From positions 103,686 to 167,685 of the forward strand of contig NZ_JAQAGY010000017.1 in assembly GCF_027533645.1 (NCBI RefSeq): DNA of 64,000 nt. Reading direction: 5' to 3'. Origin of the DNA: Paenibacillus caseinilyticus (GTDB lineage: Bacteria; Bacillota; Bacilli; Paenibacillales; NBRC-103111). Below, one piece after another: positions 7,839 to 18,400 of the stretch (the first letter of the stretch is position 1; each line of letters opens with the position of its first letter). The position numbers and the translations under genes were made by a program. The notes below the pieces were generated by a model. It was not told where the DNA came from and did not search any database. It saw only the letters and a list, made by a program, of their open reading frames with translations.

Positions 7839-10800
7839 GTGAACGTTCGTAGATGGCTCAGTGGAGGATGTGTGGGAGCGCTTCTGTTCACGGCAGCAGG
7901 GACAGCGGCAGGAGCGGGGGCTGCAGCGGGACAAAGCGCTATCGGGACCGAACAATTGGAAGCGGTTACAAATGGGGTTGGTTCAGGATTTGCCACCGCC
8001 GTGCAGGTGGACCGCTTCGGGCAGTGGGTCTCCGCGAGCTTCCCCGAGAAGGTGACGGATGAGGGACAGCTGCAGGCTGATATGGAGGCCGATGCGGCAT
8101 ATTACGGAAGCCTGCAGGCACCGGACTGGGACTCGTACGGCGGGCTGAAGGGAAGCCGGGAACAGTACGGCCTCGTGGCCAAGGGTTTCTACAGCATCCA
8201 GGAGGCGGCCGGCCGCAAGGTGATGGCGACCCCGGAGGGCAATGTGTTCTTCAGCCTGGGGGTGAACGGGATTGCCCCGACAGATACGTATACGGTGGTG
8301 ACGGGACGCGAAGGGATCTACGAATGGATTCCGCCTTACGAGAGCCAGTACAAGTCTGCCTTCCTGACCTCCAAAGACAACTTCTCCTACTACCTCGCCA
8401 ACCGGATCCGCAAGACCGGCCAGCCTTATACCTCCCGGAGCCTGTACACGGAAGGTATGGAGCGGGTGCGCAAATGGGGCTTCAATACCGCAGCGGGCTG
8501 GACGCCGGTCAATCTGTCGCAGGAAGCCGGCGTGCCGCATGTGCCTTTCCTGCCGCTCGGCGAGATGGCGTGGGCCAAGGTGAACGGCCTGAAGTTCTTC
8601 GATATCTTCGTCGAGGGGGCGGAAGCGAAGCTTGAAGCGGCGTTCGAACCTCTTCTGACGAAGAACAAGGACAACCCGTACATCATCGGTTACTTTCTCG
8701 GCAACGAGAGCTACTACCACAAGCTGGCTTCCGATCTGCCGAAGCTGAAGGGCAGCGAGGTCGCTTCCAAACGCAGGCTGGTGGGGATGCTCAGGGACAA
8801 GTACGGCGATATCGCTTCGTTCAACACCGCCTGGAACGGGTCCTACGGAAGCTTCGAGGAACTGAACGACGCTCCGCTGTACATCGATTCGCAGCAGGCG
8901 CAGTACGATGTCGACGACTTCGTGAAGCTGTATCTCGATACCTTCTACGGCACGGTGGCCCGCGTATTCCATAAGTACGACACGAACCACCTGCTGCTGG
9001 GGGACCGGTGGCTGACGCTGCCCACGAACAACGCCAAGGTGCGCGGCTTCATGGCGGAAGCGGCCGGCCGGTATATGGATGTCATCTCGATCAACCACTA
9101 TGCCAAAAATCTCGACAAGGTGATGCTGGCCCACGTCTACCAGGCTTCCGGCGGCCGGCCGATCATGCTCACCGAGAACGGGTACGGCACGAACGAGCAG
9201 GGGCTCGGCGCACCGCTGCTGGTCGCCGACCAGAACGAGCGGCAGCTTCGCTACCGCACGTACGTGGAAGGGGCCGCCTCGCTCGGTTATATCGTCGGCG
9301 CCCACTGGTTCGCCTACCTCGACCAGGCGGCTACCGGCCGCTGGGCGGAGGGCACGACCGGAGAGCGCTACAACTTCGGGCTGCTGAACGTGGCTGACCG
9401 TCCCTACAAGCGCTTCCTTGAAGGGGTGATGGCGACGAACAAGGACATCTACCCGGTGGTGCTCGGGGGAAGGGAACCGTTCAAGCACGAGTTCGGCGAT
9501 GCGCCGAGGCAGCCGGGCAGCAGCAGGCTGGAGATCCCCTACACCGAAGCGCCCATCCCGATCGACGGGCAGCTGAACGGATTCCCAGCCGAGACGGCGA
9601 AGGTCACGCTCGGGCCGGCCCAGCTCGTGAATGGCACCGGGGGCGAAGGGATGCGGGGAGAGTACTACTGGGCCTGGGATGAAGGGCACCTGTATGTAAC
9701 GGCCGTGATCCAAGACCCGACGCCGATGAAGAACAACAATCCGAACATCAACGTATGGAAAGGCGACGGGGTGGAGCTGTTCGTCGGCCCGCAGGACTTG
9801 ACGACGCCGGGCGATCCCCTGTTCCTCGACCGGCAGCTCATCGCCAGCGCCGGGCTGAACAACGGACAGCCGTTCGGGTATTGGTTCAATACGAACCGGC
9901 AGAGGCCCGTGGAGATGGCCGTACAGCTCCTGCCGGAGGGCGGCGGGTATGTGCTCGAAGCGGCGCTGGCCTGGGACAGCATTAATCTGCAGGGGCAGAA
10001 CGGCGAGCGGTTCCTCTTTGACTTCGGCTTCGACGACAGCGAAGACGGGAACAGCCGCAAGCGCCAGTGGGCCTGGAACGGCACCTCCGCGAACAGCACG
10101 AACCGCGGGCACTGGGGACAGGCGACGCTGGTGAAGCGGACGGCGCCGGTCATCGCGGTCTCCGGCGTGGAGGAAGGCGGCGATTATACCGACGAGGCGC
10201 TGCCGGAGGTCCGGGTGGACGACGCGTCCGGGGTGAAGAGCCGGACGGTGACGCTGGACGGCGCCCCATGGACGGACGGTACGCCGGTGATAACTCCAGG
10301 CCGCCACGAGCTGACCGTGGAGGCGGAGAACACGGCGGGCGTGAAGGCGGCGAAGACGGTATCGTTCGCCGTGTACGGCTCGACGACGCTGGAGCTGTCC
10401 CCGGTCTCCGGGCAGTACAGCGACGAAGCGCGGCTGGAGGCGAAGCTGATGGATCGTTCCGGCCAGCCGGTCGGAGAAGCCGAGGTCCGCTTCGAGGTCG
10501 GCGGGGAACCCGCCGGCACGGCTGCGACCGATGCGCAGGGCCGGTCAGCGCTCTCTTACCGCATCGGCTCCGGGGTACCGGCGTCCGGCGGTCCGCTGCC
10601 GGTGAAGGCGGTCTATACCCCGGCCGAGGGCAGGTATCTCCGCCCGTCGGCGGGAGAAGGCGGGCTTGCCGTCCAGCCGGAGGCGGCCGCCGTGCAGTAT
10701 ACGGGCGACACTTACGTGAAGGGGGCCGGTCCCGTCAGGCTGTCGGCCCAGGTGAAGCAGCAGGACGACGGCAGCCCCGGGCCGCTGGAGGGCCTGCCTG

Positions 10801-11390
10801 TACGCTTCACCGTATACGAAGTCCGGCCGGACGGCACGCTGCAGGAGCTGTCCGGCGTCACGGACAGCGTATACGCCACCGGCCCGGACGGCCGGGCTGC
10901 GGCGGAAGCGGCGCTGCCGCCGGGGCTGTACGAGGTGCGGGCGGAGCTGTCCGCGGGCCCCTTCTATGCTGCGCCGGAGCCCGCCCGCAGCACCGTGGCC
11001 GTCGCAGCGCCTGTGAAGGGCCACAGCGCAGCGGTGAACGGCACGCTGCCCGGAGGCACGTTCCTGGGCCGGCCTGCGGGTCTGCTGCTCGTGACCGGGC
11101 TCGCCGCCTATGACGCCAAGGGCGGCGTCGCCGGGGCGCTGCGTGTCGCCGGAGAGCCCGGTGGGGCGGAGCTGTCCGTGACGGCGTTCGACTGGCTCGT
11201 GACCGCGGGTGACCGGGCTTACCTCCAGGGCACGGCGGTGCGGGGCGGGCAGACGTACACGGTCCGGCTGCTCCTCCAGGAGAGGAACCGGGTATCGCTC
11301 TATGTGTGGAAGGGCAGGGACACGTCCGCCGAGCCGCTGTACCGGCAGCTGAATGTTCAGCTGCGGGGCTCCGTGCTGACGCTGCCCTAG
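7839..11390 (+). CDS. secreted multidomain clan GH-A glycoside hydrolase with CBM9
   Basis: 1183 aa, GTG start with AAGGAGGGG. Signal peptide (about 1-31), catalytic barrel (about 45-560), CBM9-type carbohydrate-binding domain (about 565-770; IPIDGQLNGFP, YYWAWDEGHLYVTAVI, VWKGDGVELFVGP), then Ig-like beta-sandwich repeats to the end. Clan GH-A acid/base E290 in YFLGNES and nucleophile E446 in MLTENGYG are visible. The FFSLGVNGI and FLPLGE segments resemble agarase- and GH42/GH50-like enzymes, but I cannot fix the family or substrate. It is secreted and probably attacks a polysaccharide outside the cell. Residues about 45-770 are closely matched by residues about 652-1369 of the second enzyme (15470-19579). 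Confidence 0.85.
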   Translation: MNVRRWLSGGCVGALLFTAAGTAAGAGAAAGQSAIGTEQLEAVTNGVGSGFATAVQVDRFGQWVSASFPEKVTDEGQLQADMEADAAYYGSLQAPDWDSYGGLKGSREQYGLVAKGFYSIQEAAGRKVMATPEGNVFFSLGVNGIAPTDTYTVVTGREGIYEWIPPYESQYKSAFLTSKDNFSYYLANRIRKTGQPYTSRSLYTEGMERVRKWGFNTAAGWTPVNLSQEAGVPHVPFLPLGEMAWAKVNGLKFFDIFVEGAEAKLEAAFEPLLTKNKDNPYIIGYFLGNESYYHKLASDLPKLKGSEVASKRRLVGMLRDKYGDIASFNTAWNGSYGSFEELNDAPLYIDSQQAQYDVDDFVKLYLDTFYGTVARVFHKYDTNHLLLGDRWLTLPTNNAKVRGFMAEAAGRYMDVISINHYAKNLDKVMLAHVYQASGGRPIMLTENGYGTNEQGLGAPLLVADQNERQLRYRTYVEGAASLGYIVGAHWFAYLDQAATGRWAEGTTGERYNFGLLNVADRPYKRFLEGVMATNKDIYPVVLGGREPFKHEFGDAPRQPGSSRLEIPYTEAPIPIDGQLNGFPAETAKVTLGPAQLVNGTGGEGMRGEYYWAWDEGHLYVTAVIQDPTPMKNNNPNINVWKGDGVELFVGPQDLTTPGDPLFLDRQLIASAGLNNGQPFGYWFNTNRQRPVEMAVQLLPEGGGYVLEAALAWDSINLQGQNGERFLFDFGFDDSEDGNSRKRQWAWNGTSANSTNRGHWGQATLVKRTAPVIAVSGVEEGGDYTDEALPEVRVDDASGVKSRTVTLDGAPWTDGTPVITPGRHELTVEAENTAGVKAAKTVSFAVYGSTTLELSPVSGQYSDEARLEAKLMDRSGQPVGEAEVRFEVGGEPAGTAATDAQGRSALSYRIGSGVPASGGPLPVKAVYTPAEGRYLRPSAGEGGLAVQPEAAAVQYTGDTYVKGAGPVRLSAQVKQQDDGSPGPLEGLPVRFTVYEVRPDGTLQELSGVTDSVYATGPDGRAAAEAALPPGLYEVRAELSAGPFYAAPEPARSTVAVAAPVKGHSAAVNGTLPGGTFLGRPAGLLLVTGLAAYDAKGGVAGALRVAGEPGGAELSVTAFDWLVTAGDRAYLQGTAVRGGQTYTVRLLLQERNRVSLYVWKGRDTSAEPLYRQLNVQLRGSVLTLP

Positions 11391-11398
11391 CTGCCGAC

Positions 11399-11437
11399 GG
11401 CCCTGGCGGGCGGGACCCCTATCCGCCTGCCAGGGCC
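11399..11437 (+). terminator. long hairpin after the first glycosidase gene
   Basis: GGCCCTGGC, G, GGCGG pairs with CCGCC, T, GCCAGGGCC (15 bp counting one G-T pair), 8 bp past the stop. There is no T-run, so it may be a weak terminator or a 3'-end stabiliser. Confidence 0.55.
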
Positions 11438-11536
11438 ATACCCGCTGGTCTGCTCCCGGAGTGCAGGCCTGAAGGGATAGCGGGGCTTGTACCCGCATCC
11501 TTCTCTCCGCTCACTTCGCCTTGCTCCAAATAGTCA

Positions 11537-11586
11537 AGAATTATGGCTAGAAATTCAAGGAAGCGCTTACGGATAACAGGTATGAT
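11537..11586 (+). promoter_or_regulatory. copy 2 of the 26-bp element plus -10 box, importer promoter
   Basis: Element at 11537-11562 (ATTATGGCTAGA, then A, then ATTCAAGGAA), followed 18 bp later by TATGAT (11581-11586). Spacing to the -10 is the same as in copy 1. It directs the lplB-ytcP-lplA genes, and a GGAAGGAGGG ribosome binding site sits just before the ATG at 11655. Confidence 0.72.
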
Positions 11587-11654
11587 AAGAGTGTAGGAAA
11601 CGACTGGGAGCCTCTTCACCGTTAGCGAGATGGCCGCCCGGAAGGAGGGATGGT

Positions 11655-12626
11655 ATGAAAACCGCACCAACATCCAGACTCGGCAGCCTGAGCGCCGAAG
11701 AACGGCCGGGCCTCTCCGGCGAGCGCCTGCGCCGGCGCAGACAGTGGAGGCAGAACGGCCCGCTGCTGCTCATGTTCGTGCCCGGAATCCTGTTCTATCT
11801 GATCTTCAAATACGTCCCGATGGGCGGCCTTGTCATCGCGTTCAAGGATTACAACTTCGCGGACGGTGTGTTCGGCAGCCCCTGGGTGGGCTGGGCGAAC
11901 TTCGAGATGCTGTTCAACCAGGCGCAGACCTTGAACATCATCCGTAATACGCTGCTGCTGAGCTTATTGTCTCTGGCGGTGGGCTTTCCCGTGCCGATCG
12001 TACTGGCGATCCTGCTGAACGAGGCGCGGCGCATGTGGTTCAAGCGGATCGTGCAGACCTTGGTGTATCTGCCGCATTTTCTGTCCTGGGTCATCGTCGG
12101 GGGCATCGTGCTCTCCCTCTTCTCGCTGGAGTCCGGCTCGATCAACCGCTGGATCGCGAATCTGTCGGGAGAACCGTATCCGTTCCTGTATGAACCCGCA
12201 TCCTGGATCGCGGTCTTCATCGGCTCGGGCATCTGGAAGGAGATGGGCTTCTCGGCCATCATCTACCTGGCGGCGCTGACGACGATCGATCCGCACCTGT
12301 ATGAATCCGCGGCGATGGACGGGGCCGGCAAGGTGCGCCAGATCTGGCACATCACGCTGCCGGGCATCTCGTCTACCGTGATTCTCCTGCTGATCCTCGG
12401 GGTCGGCAAGATTATGGAAGTCGGCTTCGACCAGATCTGGGTGCTCCAGAATGAAGCCGTGTCGAGCGTCTCGGGGGTTATCTCCACGTATATTTACACC
12501 TTCGGTATCCAGCGCGGGCAGTTCAGCCTGACGACCGCGATGGGACTGTTCGACAGCCTGGTCGGCTTCATCCTGGTCGTGAGCGCCAACGCGATTGCAC
12601 GGCGGTTCAACCAAGGGCTTTGGTAG
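11655..12626 (+). CDS. lplB: ABC sugar importer permease, LplB type
   Basis: 323 aa, six predicted membrane helices after a basic N-terminus. The cytoplasmic EAA loop that contacts the ATPase is visible as ESAAMDGAGKVRQIWHITLPG. Opening features such as FYLIFKYVPMGG and VIAFKDYNF are characteristic of the LplB group of oligosaccharide permeases. It is the first gene of an importer operon, followed after 16 bp by the second permease. No ATPase is encoded here; such systems usually share an MsmX-type ATPase encoded elsewhere. Likely cargo: oligosaccharides released by the flanking secreted glycosidases. Confidence 0.93.
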   Translation: MKTAPTSRLGSLSAEERPGLSGERLRRRRQWRQNGPLLLMFVPGILFYLIFKYVPMGGLVIAFKDYNFADGVFGSPWVGWANFEMLFNQAQTLNIIRNTLLLSLLSLAVGFPVPIVLAILLNEARRMWFKRIVQTLVYLPHFLSWVIVGGIVLSLFSLESGSINRWIANLSGEPYPFLYEPASWIAVFIGSGIWKEMGFSAIIYLAALTTIDPHLYESAAMDGAGKVRQIWHITLPGISSTVILLLILGVGKIMEVGFDQIWVLQNEAVSSVSGVISTYIYTFGIQRGQFSLTTAMGLFDSLVGFILVVSANAIARRFNQGLW

Positions 12627-12642
12627 AAAGGGGGCAGAGCCG

Positions 12643-13518
12643 ATGAAATCCACCTTGTCCGAAAAAGTATTCTACACCGTCAATTATCTTCTTCTCTTCG
12701 CCGTCGCGCTGACATGCCTGCTGCCGATCGTGCACCTCGCGGCCTTGTCGCTCAGCGATTCGCATGCGGTCATGTCGGGATACGTGTCCTTATGGCCTGT
12801 CGGCTGGACGCTGGAATCGTACGTCACGCTGTGGGAGGGTACCCGGATCGTGGAGGCCTTCGGCAACTCGCTGATCATTACGTTCGTCGGCGTGGTCCTG
12901 TCCATGATCTGCACGATTCTTACGGCGTATCCGCTGTCGAGGCGCTATTTCTTCGGCCGGCGGTGGTTTCTGCTCGCGGCGGTGTTCACGATGCTGTTCG
13001 CCGGCGGCACGATTCCGACGTATCTCGTGATCAAAGAACTGGGGCTGATCAACAACTACGGCGCCCTGTGGCTGCCTGCCCTGGTGAATACGTACAATAT
13101 GCTTGTGCTGCGCACCTTCTTCGAGAACATACCGGATGAACTCGAGGATGCCGCACGGATCGACGGCTGCGGCGAATGGCGCCTGCTGATCGGGATCATG
13201 CTGCCGCTGTCCATGCCCGCCCTCGCTACCTTGACGCTGTTTTACGGCGTAGGGTTCTGGAATTCCTTTCTAAGCGTGCTCATTTACATTAACGAAACCG
13301 ACAAGTATAATCTGACCGTACTCGTGCAGCAGATGATCCGCAAGCAGTCGCTGCTGCAGGAACTCGTGTCCGTCCAGCCGGAGGATGCCGGCAGCCTGAC
13401 GCCGGAGGGAATCAAGGCGGCGGGTGTGATGGTCTTGATTATCCCGATGATGATCGTGTATCCCTTCCTGCAGAAATACTTCGTCAAAGGCGTCATGCTG
13501 GGGTCGATCAAGGGGTAA
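12643..13518 (+). CDS. ytcP: ABC sugar importer permease, YtcP type
   Basis: 291 aa, six predicted helices, with the EAA loop EDAARIDGCGEWRLLIGIML. Partner of the LplB-type permease in the membrane channel. AAAGGGGG about 10 bp upstream supports the ATG at 12643. Translation in the same frame could begin at 12595, but that would overlap the upstream gene and has no site. The end (FVKGVMLGSIKG) is the usual end of this family, so the gene is intact. Confidence 0.93.
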   Translation: MKSTLSEKVFYTVNYLLLFAVALTCLLPIVHLAALSLSDSHAVMSGYVSLWPVGWTLESYVTLWEGTRIVEAFGNSLIITFVGVVLSMICTILTAYPLSRRYFFGRRWFLLAAVFTMLFAGGTIPTYLVIKELGLINNYGALWLPALVNTYNMLVLRTFFENIPDELEDAARIDGCGEWRLLIGIMLPLSMPALATLTLFYGVGFWNSFLSVLIYINETDKYNLTVLVQQMIRKQSLLQELVSVQPEDAGSLTPEGIKAAGVMVLIIPMMIVYPFLQKYFVKGVMLGSIKG

Positions 13519-13551
13519 ACCGGGCCTTTCGAATCGAAGAGAGAGGGTGCT

Positions 13552-15207
13552 GTGCAAGTGAAACGTATCGGTAAATGGGTTGTAAGCTCCTTGATCGCCT
13601 CCTTGTCCATGGGTCTGCTAATGGCGGCCTGCTCGGATAGCAGCCAGCCTACGGAGCCGGCGGCTGATGATCCCACGAAGCCGCCGGTGAAGCAGGATAT
13701 CTCCGTAACCATCTACGACAAAGGCGCCGTGCCGAAGGCGGAGGGGACCGTGGAGAGCAACCGCTGGACGAAGTGGATCAACGAGAAGGGGCCGGCGAAC
13801 GTGAAGTTCGTGGCGGTGCCGAGATGGGAGTCGCAGGAGAAGCTCAACGTGCTCTTCTCCTCGGCGAGCGCGCCGGATCTTATCTTCGAATATGCGCCCC
13901 ATATCAAGAATCCGATCTACGACCAGAAGCAAATGCTGCCGATCGATGACCTAATCGAGAAGCACAGCATAGAATACAAGAAGCTGCTCGCGGACAATCC
14001 GTCGCTGCGCAAGGTCGGGACGAAGTCCGACGGCAAGCTCTACGAGTTCGGCCGTCTCTCCGAGGTAGTGCCGATTCATGCGCTTCTCATCCGCGAAGAT
14101 TGGCTGCAGAAGCTGAATCTGCAGGCGCCGAAGACCACCGAGGACCTGTACCGGGTGGCTAAGGCGTTCGCGGAGAACGACCCCGACGGCAACGGCAAGA
14201 AGGACACGTACGGCATGGCGATCTCCTTCCAGTCGGGTTATGTCGTCGACCAGATCTTTCAGGCGACGCGCTGGGTCGTGAAGGACGGCAAGGTCGTCCG
14301 CAACTGGGAGAACTTCCGCCAGATGGCCGAGTTCAAGAAGCGCCTGTTCGAAGAGGGGATCGTCGACCGCGACTATCTCAATGACAAGAACGGGGCCAAG
14401 GCGAAGCAGGACTTCATCAACGGGAAGATCGGGATCTACCCGCTTCAGATCAACTGGCCGAGCTTCACGAACAGCGAGCTGGCGGGCCTGAAGAAGAATG
14501 TCCCGGACGCCAAGCTGGCTCCGATCGCCTATCCGAAGAGCCCGGCGGGCGAATTCAACCCGGCGTTCACGAATCCCGTGCAGGCGACGGCCTTCGTCAA
14601 CCGGGCGGCCAAACACCCGGAGGCGGTGATGAAGTACGTCGATTTCCTCGTGAAGCCGGAGACGGCGAAGACCCTCAAATACGGCATCGAGAACGAGCAC
14701 TGGAAGCTCGGCCCGACGGGCTGCCCGGTGACGGTCGATCCGGAGAAATCGAAGAATGAAGTGAACTGGACGGCGGATTACCAGATGCTCTCCTCGGGTA
14801 TTCTCGATGAGAAGTGCGGCAAAACCGCGTCCTCCTTCAACACGGAGCTTCCCCTGCAGAAGGAAGGCTTCGAGCTCTACCAGAAGGCGCTGGCGGTCTA
14901 TCTGGATCCCGCCAAGCCCTATGTGGAGCTGACGCACCCCGAGCATATGCCGCAGCTGCCGAAGGACGTGGAAGCGGTCTCCGCCAACCTGGTGAAGCCG
15001 ATCGACGATATCTGGGTGAAAGCGGTGCTCGGCGGCAAAGAGTATACCCCTGAGCAGGCCATGAAGGATGCGCAGGATACCTGGAACAAAGGGAACGGCA
15101 AGAAAGTCGAGGACTGGTTCCTGAACTGGTATGAGACAGACCGCGATAAAGCCTTTTTGGCCAAAGACATCTATGACATCATGAAAAAGCAGCATAACCT
15201 CAAATAA
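13552..15207 (+). CDS. lplA: extracellular sugar-binding lipoprotein, LplA type
   Basis: 551 aa, GTG start. Lipoprotein signal peptide ends in the lipobox LLMAAC (lipidated Cys27), so it is anchored to the outer face of the membrane. Family 1 solute-binding fold, with a DPDGNGKKDTYG calcium-loop-like segment common in these Paenibacillus proteins. It is expected to bind an oligosaccharide and deliver it to the two upstream permeases, forming a complete importer apart from the shared ATPase. A GC-rich hairpin follows 16 bp after the stop. Confidence 0.93.
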   Translation: MQVKRIGKWVVSSLIASLSMGLLMAACSDSSQPTEPAADDPTKPPVKQDISVTIYDKGAVPKAEGTVESNRWTKWINEKGPANVKFVAVPRWESQEKLNVLFSSASAPDLIFEYAPHIKNPIYDQKQMLPIDDLIEKHSIEYKKLLADNPSLRKVGTKSDGKLYEFGRLSEVVPIHALLIREDWLQKLNLQAPKTTEDLYRVAKAFAENDPDGNGKKDTYGMAISFQSGYVVDQIFQATRWVVKDGKVVRNWENFRQMAEFKKRLFEEGIVDRDYLNDKNGAKAKQDFINGKIGIYPLQINWPSFTNSELAGLKKNVPDAKLAPIAYPKSPAGEFNPAFTNPVQATAFVNRAAKHPEAVMKYVDFLVKPETAKTLKYGIENEHWKLGPTGCPVTVDPEKSKNEVNWTADYQMLSSGILDEKCGKTASSFNTELPLQKEGFELYQKALAVYLDPAKPYVELTHPEHMPQLPKDVEAVSANLVKPIDDIWVKAVLGGKEYTPEQAMKDAQDTWNKGNGKKVEDWFLNWYETDRDKAFLAKDIYDIMKKQHNLK

Positions 15208-15223
15208 GAAGCCGAGCCTCAGC

Positions 15224-15250
15224 GCCCCCGCCGACAGCGGGGGCTTGGTT
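15224..15250 (+). terminator. GC-rich hairpin after the binding-protein gene
   Basis: Stem GCCCCCGC / GCGGGGGC with loop CGACA, followed by TTGGTT. The T-run is poor, so some transcription may continue into the second glycosidase. I saw no copy of the 26-bp element in the 262 bp before that gene. Confidence 0.6.
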
Positions 15251-15469
15251 CACCTCCACCCCAACCCCGCCGCCTAGTTCTACTACGAACCTCCTAATCC
15301 TATCCACTACCGATGTCATCTATTACTGGCGTAGAGACGCGTATACAAACGGGGCAGTCCGTCCGGCCGTGTGCCGGGCGGAGGCTTCCATACCAGCTGC
15401 GGAGCAACAGACAGACAAACAGCACTCGATTCTGGCGGTTTCCACTTCACATGATATGGAGGGAACGCG

Positions 15470-18400
15470 ATGAATCTTCGAAGAGGTTTGTTGATGTTGT
15501 GCCTGTGGTCACTGTTATTGTCCACCTTCGGTTGGACCCCGCTGCCGGGGGTACGGGCTGCGGACCCTGCCGATTCCGTCTTAAACGACGAATTCCAGAA
15601 TTGGAATTTGACGCATGAGCATTCACCTTCGCTGATGCTGGAGAACGCCGCCACCGGGGGATTCGACCCGACCCGGGTGAAGCGCAGCGCGGCTTACAAG
15701 GAGTTCATCACTTACAAGACGGCGGAGCCTCTGCGTTCCTTTGCGGTCTACGGATATTATCATCCGCAGGGGCAGCCTTACGACCATCCGCTGTTCTATG
15801 TGTCCCCGAATGGGACTGACTTTACCAAGGTGGCGCCGAAGCAGATTGAGCTCGGCGGGTACCAGCCGCTGATCATCTACGAACTGGAAGGACTGCCGGC
15901 GGGAAGCGTTTATTTCAAGATCGAATACACCGGGGGACTCATCGTCCGCTCGCCCTTGATCGGCAGAGTGGTGTTGAACGGTCCGTCCGTCGTCGTGCCG
16001 GGAATTCCTGCGGGCCAAGTACCGGCGGGAACCAAGCTGACGCTCTTGGCTTCGCCGGGCGCGGCGGTATATTACACGACGGACGGCAGCGATCCGAGGA
16101 CATCGCCTGCCAAGAAGCTGTATACAGAACCGGTCGGGCTGAACGGAATCGTATGGTTGAAAGCATACTCGCAGTTCGGCGCTAATCCGGCTTCGGCCAG
16201 TGCGGTGAATACGCTGCGCTATATCGTCAAAGGGGCACAGGACCGCATCGTTCCGGTAACCGAGGACGTATATGTGGATGCCGCCTCCCCGGCGGTGAAC
16301 CGCGGAGCCGAGCCAGAGCTGTTCATGAAAGCGCTGAAGAACCGTGAAGCGTACCTGAAGTTCAACCTGGCGCAGGTGAACGGGGAGACGCAGAAGGTAT
16401 ACCTGAATCTGTACGGACAGACGTATGATTCCTCCCAGGCGCCAGCCCGGCTGAAGCTGTACGGCGTCGATAACGGCTGGGCGGAAGGCACGATGACCTT
16501 CGGCACGAAGCCGCTGCCTACGCCCGCCCCGGCAGGAGCCGAGATCGGGGGAGCGGTGTGGCCGTACGAACCGCCCGGTTGGATGTCGATCGATGTGACG
16601 GGGTATCTCAAGGGACAGAAGGCCCAGGGGAAGACTACGGCGAGCATCGGCATCGTGAATACCACGGATGGAGCCGCCTACGTGCATTCGAAGGAGGCGG
16701 GCCTGAACGCGCCGTATCTGCTGCTCGTGCAGGGTACTGCGGGCCCGGGGCCCGGGGAGGAGCCGCCTGTAGAGGGGGGGCTCGTGGATCCGCTCGACAC
16801 GTTCGCGAATGTCTCGGCCCGGACGAATATGCGGACCGAGGGGGCGGATGCCCAGTATCTCGGCGGCGATCCGAAGCGGGCGACACGCTCGACGACGGCT
16901 GTCGGGTCGCTCACTTATAAGACGGCGTACGATATCCGGTCGTTTGCGGTCCACAGTTACTTTTTTATGGGCGTGGCGGTCGATCCGCTGAAGATCTATG
17001 CTTCGCCGAACGGAACCTCGTTCACGGAAGTAGCGGTGCAGCCGTACAAGAGCGGGGCGGCAGTCTCGAATTGGCAGATGTTCGTCTATGAGGGACGCGG
17101 GCTGCCTGCCGGGACCCGATATCTCAAGATTGAGGTAAAGGGGGATGTCAAGTCCTGGACGCCCCAGGTGGGCAAGATCATTCTGAACAAGAATGTGATG
17201 TCGGTCTTGGCCGTGCCCGATCACGGAACGGTTGTCGGCCAGCCGCTCTCCGTTGCTCTGTCGACCCCGACCGCCGGAGCTCAGATCTTCTACAAGCTGA
17301 ACGCGGAGACGGAAGCGCGGCCCTATACGGGAGCGATCAGCATCCAGGATTCGACGACGCTCCACACGTTCGCAATAAAGGAAGGGCTGGAAGCGAGCGC
17401 ATCGCGTTCCTACGTGTACCGGTCCAAGGCCGATTGGATGGTCGATAAGTACGGCCAGATGACTGCGGTGGATTTTCCCGGCAAAGTGAAGACGGATAAC
17501 GAGCTTGCCGGCGATGTGGCGGCCGATAACTCTTACTACGGCGGAATCCAGGCCCCGAACTGGGATGCGTACGGCGGTCTCGTCGGCAGCAAGGAAGCGT
17601 ACGGCCTGCAGGCCAAAGGATTCTACAATGTGCAGACGGCTGCGGACGGCCGCCAAATTCTCGTCACGCCGCTTGGCACCGCCTTCTTCAGCGTAGGCAT
17701 CAACGGCATCTCTCCGAATGACACGTACACGGATGTGACCGGCCGCGAGGAAATATTCGAGTGGCTGCCGGACTACGCCGGTGAGGAGTACAAGTCGGCC
17801 TTTATGGGTACCAAAGACTACTTCTCTTACTATCTTGCGAACTATATCAAGAAGCACGGCACGCCTTACACTTCGGAAGCATTCTATGAGAAGAGCTGGA
17901 ACCGGATGAAGAAGTGGGGCTTCAATAGTGCGGGAGGCTGGTCCCCGACACCGCTCTCGGAGCAGTTCCAGGTGCCTTACTTCCCGTTCCTGCCGCTCGG
18001 GAACCTGGAGTGGGCGAAGATCGAAGGGGTGAAGATCTTCGATATCTTCGCGGACGGGGCGGAAGCGAAGCTCGAGGCGGCCTTGGGCCCGATGCTTACG
18101 CCCAATAAGAACAACCCGCTGATCGTCGGTTATTTCCTAGGCAATGAGAACCACTACCAGAAGATCGCTCCGGAAGTTCCGAAGCTGAAGGGCAGTACGG
18201 TGGCAGCCAAGCGGAGGCTCGTGCAGATGCTGCAGGAGAAATACGGGACCATCGAGGCCTTTAATACCGCCTGGAATGCCTCGTACACCGGCTTCGCCGA
18301 ATTGAACGATGCCGTGCTCTATATCGATTCACAGCAGGCACAGTATGATATCGATGACTTCGTGAAGCTGTATCTCGATACGTACTATGGCACGGTTGCC

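Noticed and set aside
7983..10307. 774-codon frame antisense to the first glycosidase
   Set aside because: Product is His/Arg/Val-rich without domains; the plus-strand frame has signal peptide, motifs and ribosome binding site.
7839..11390. Firm call as beta-agarase
   Set aside because: Some segments resemble agarase-like enzymes, but no subfamily motif is decisive and no other agar-catabolic gene is present.
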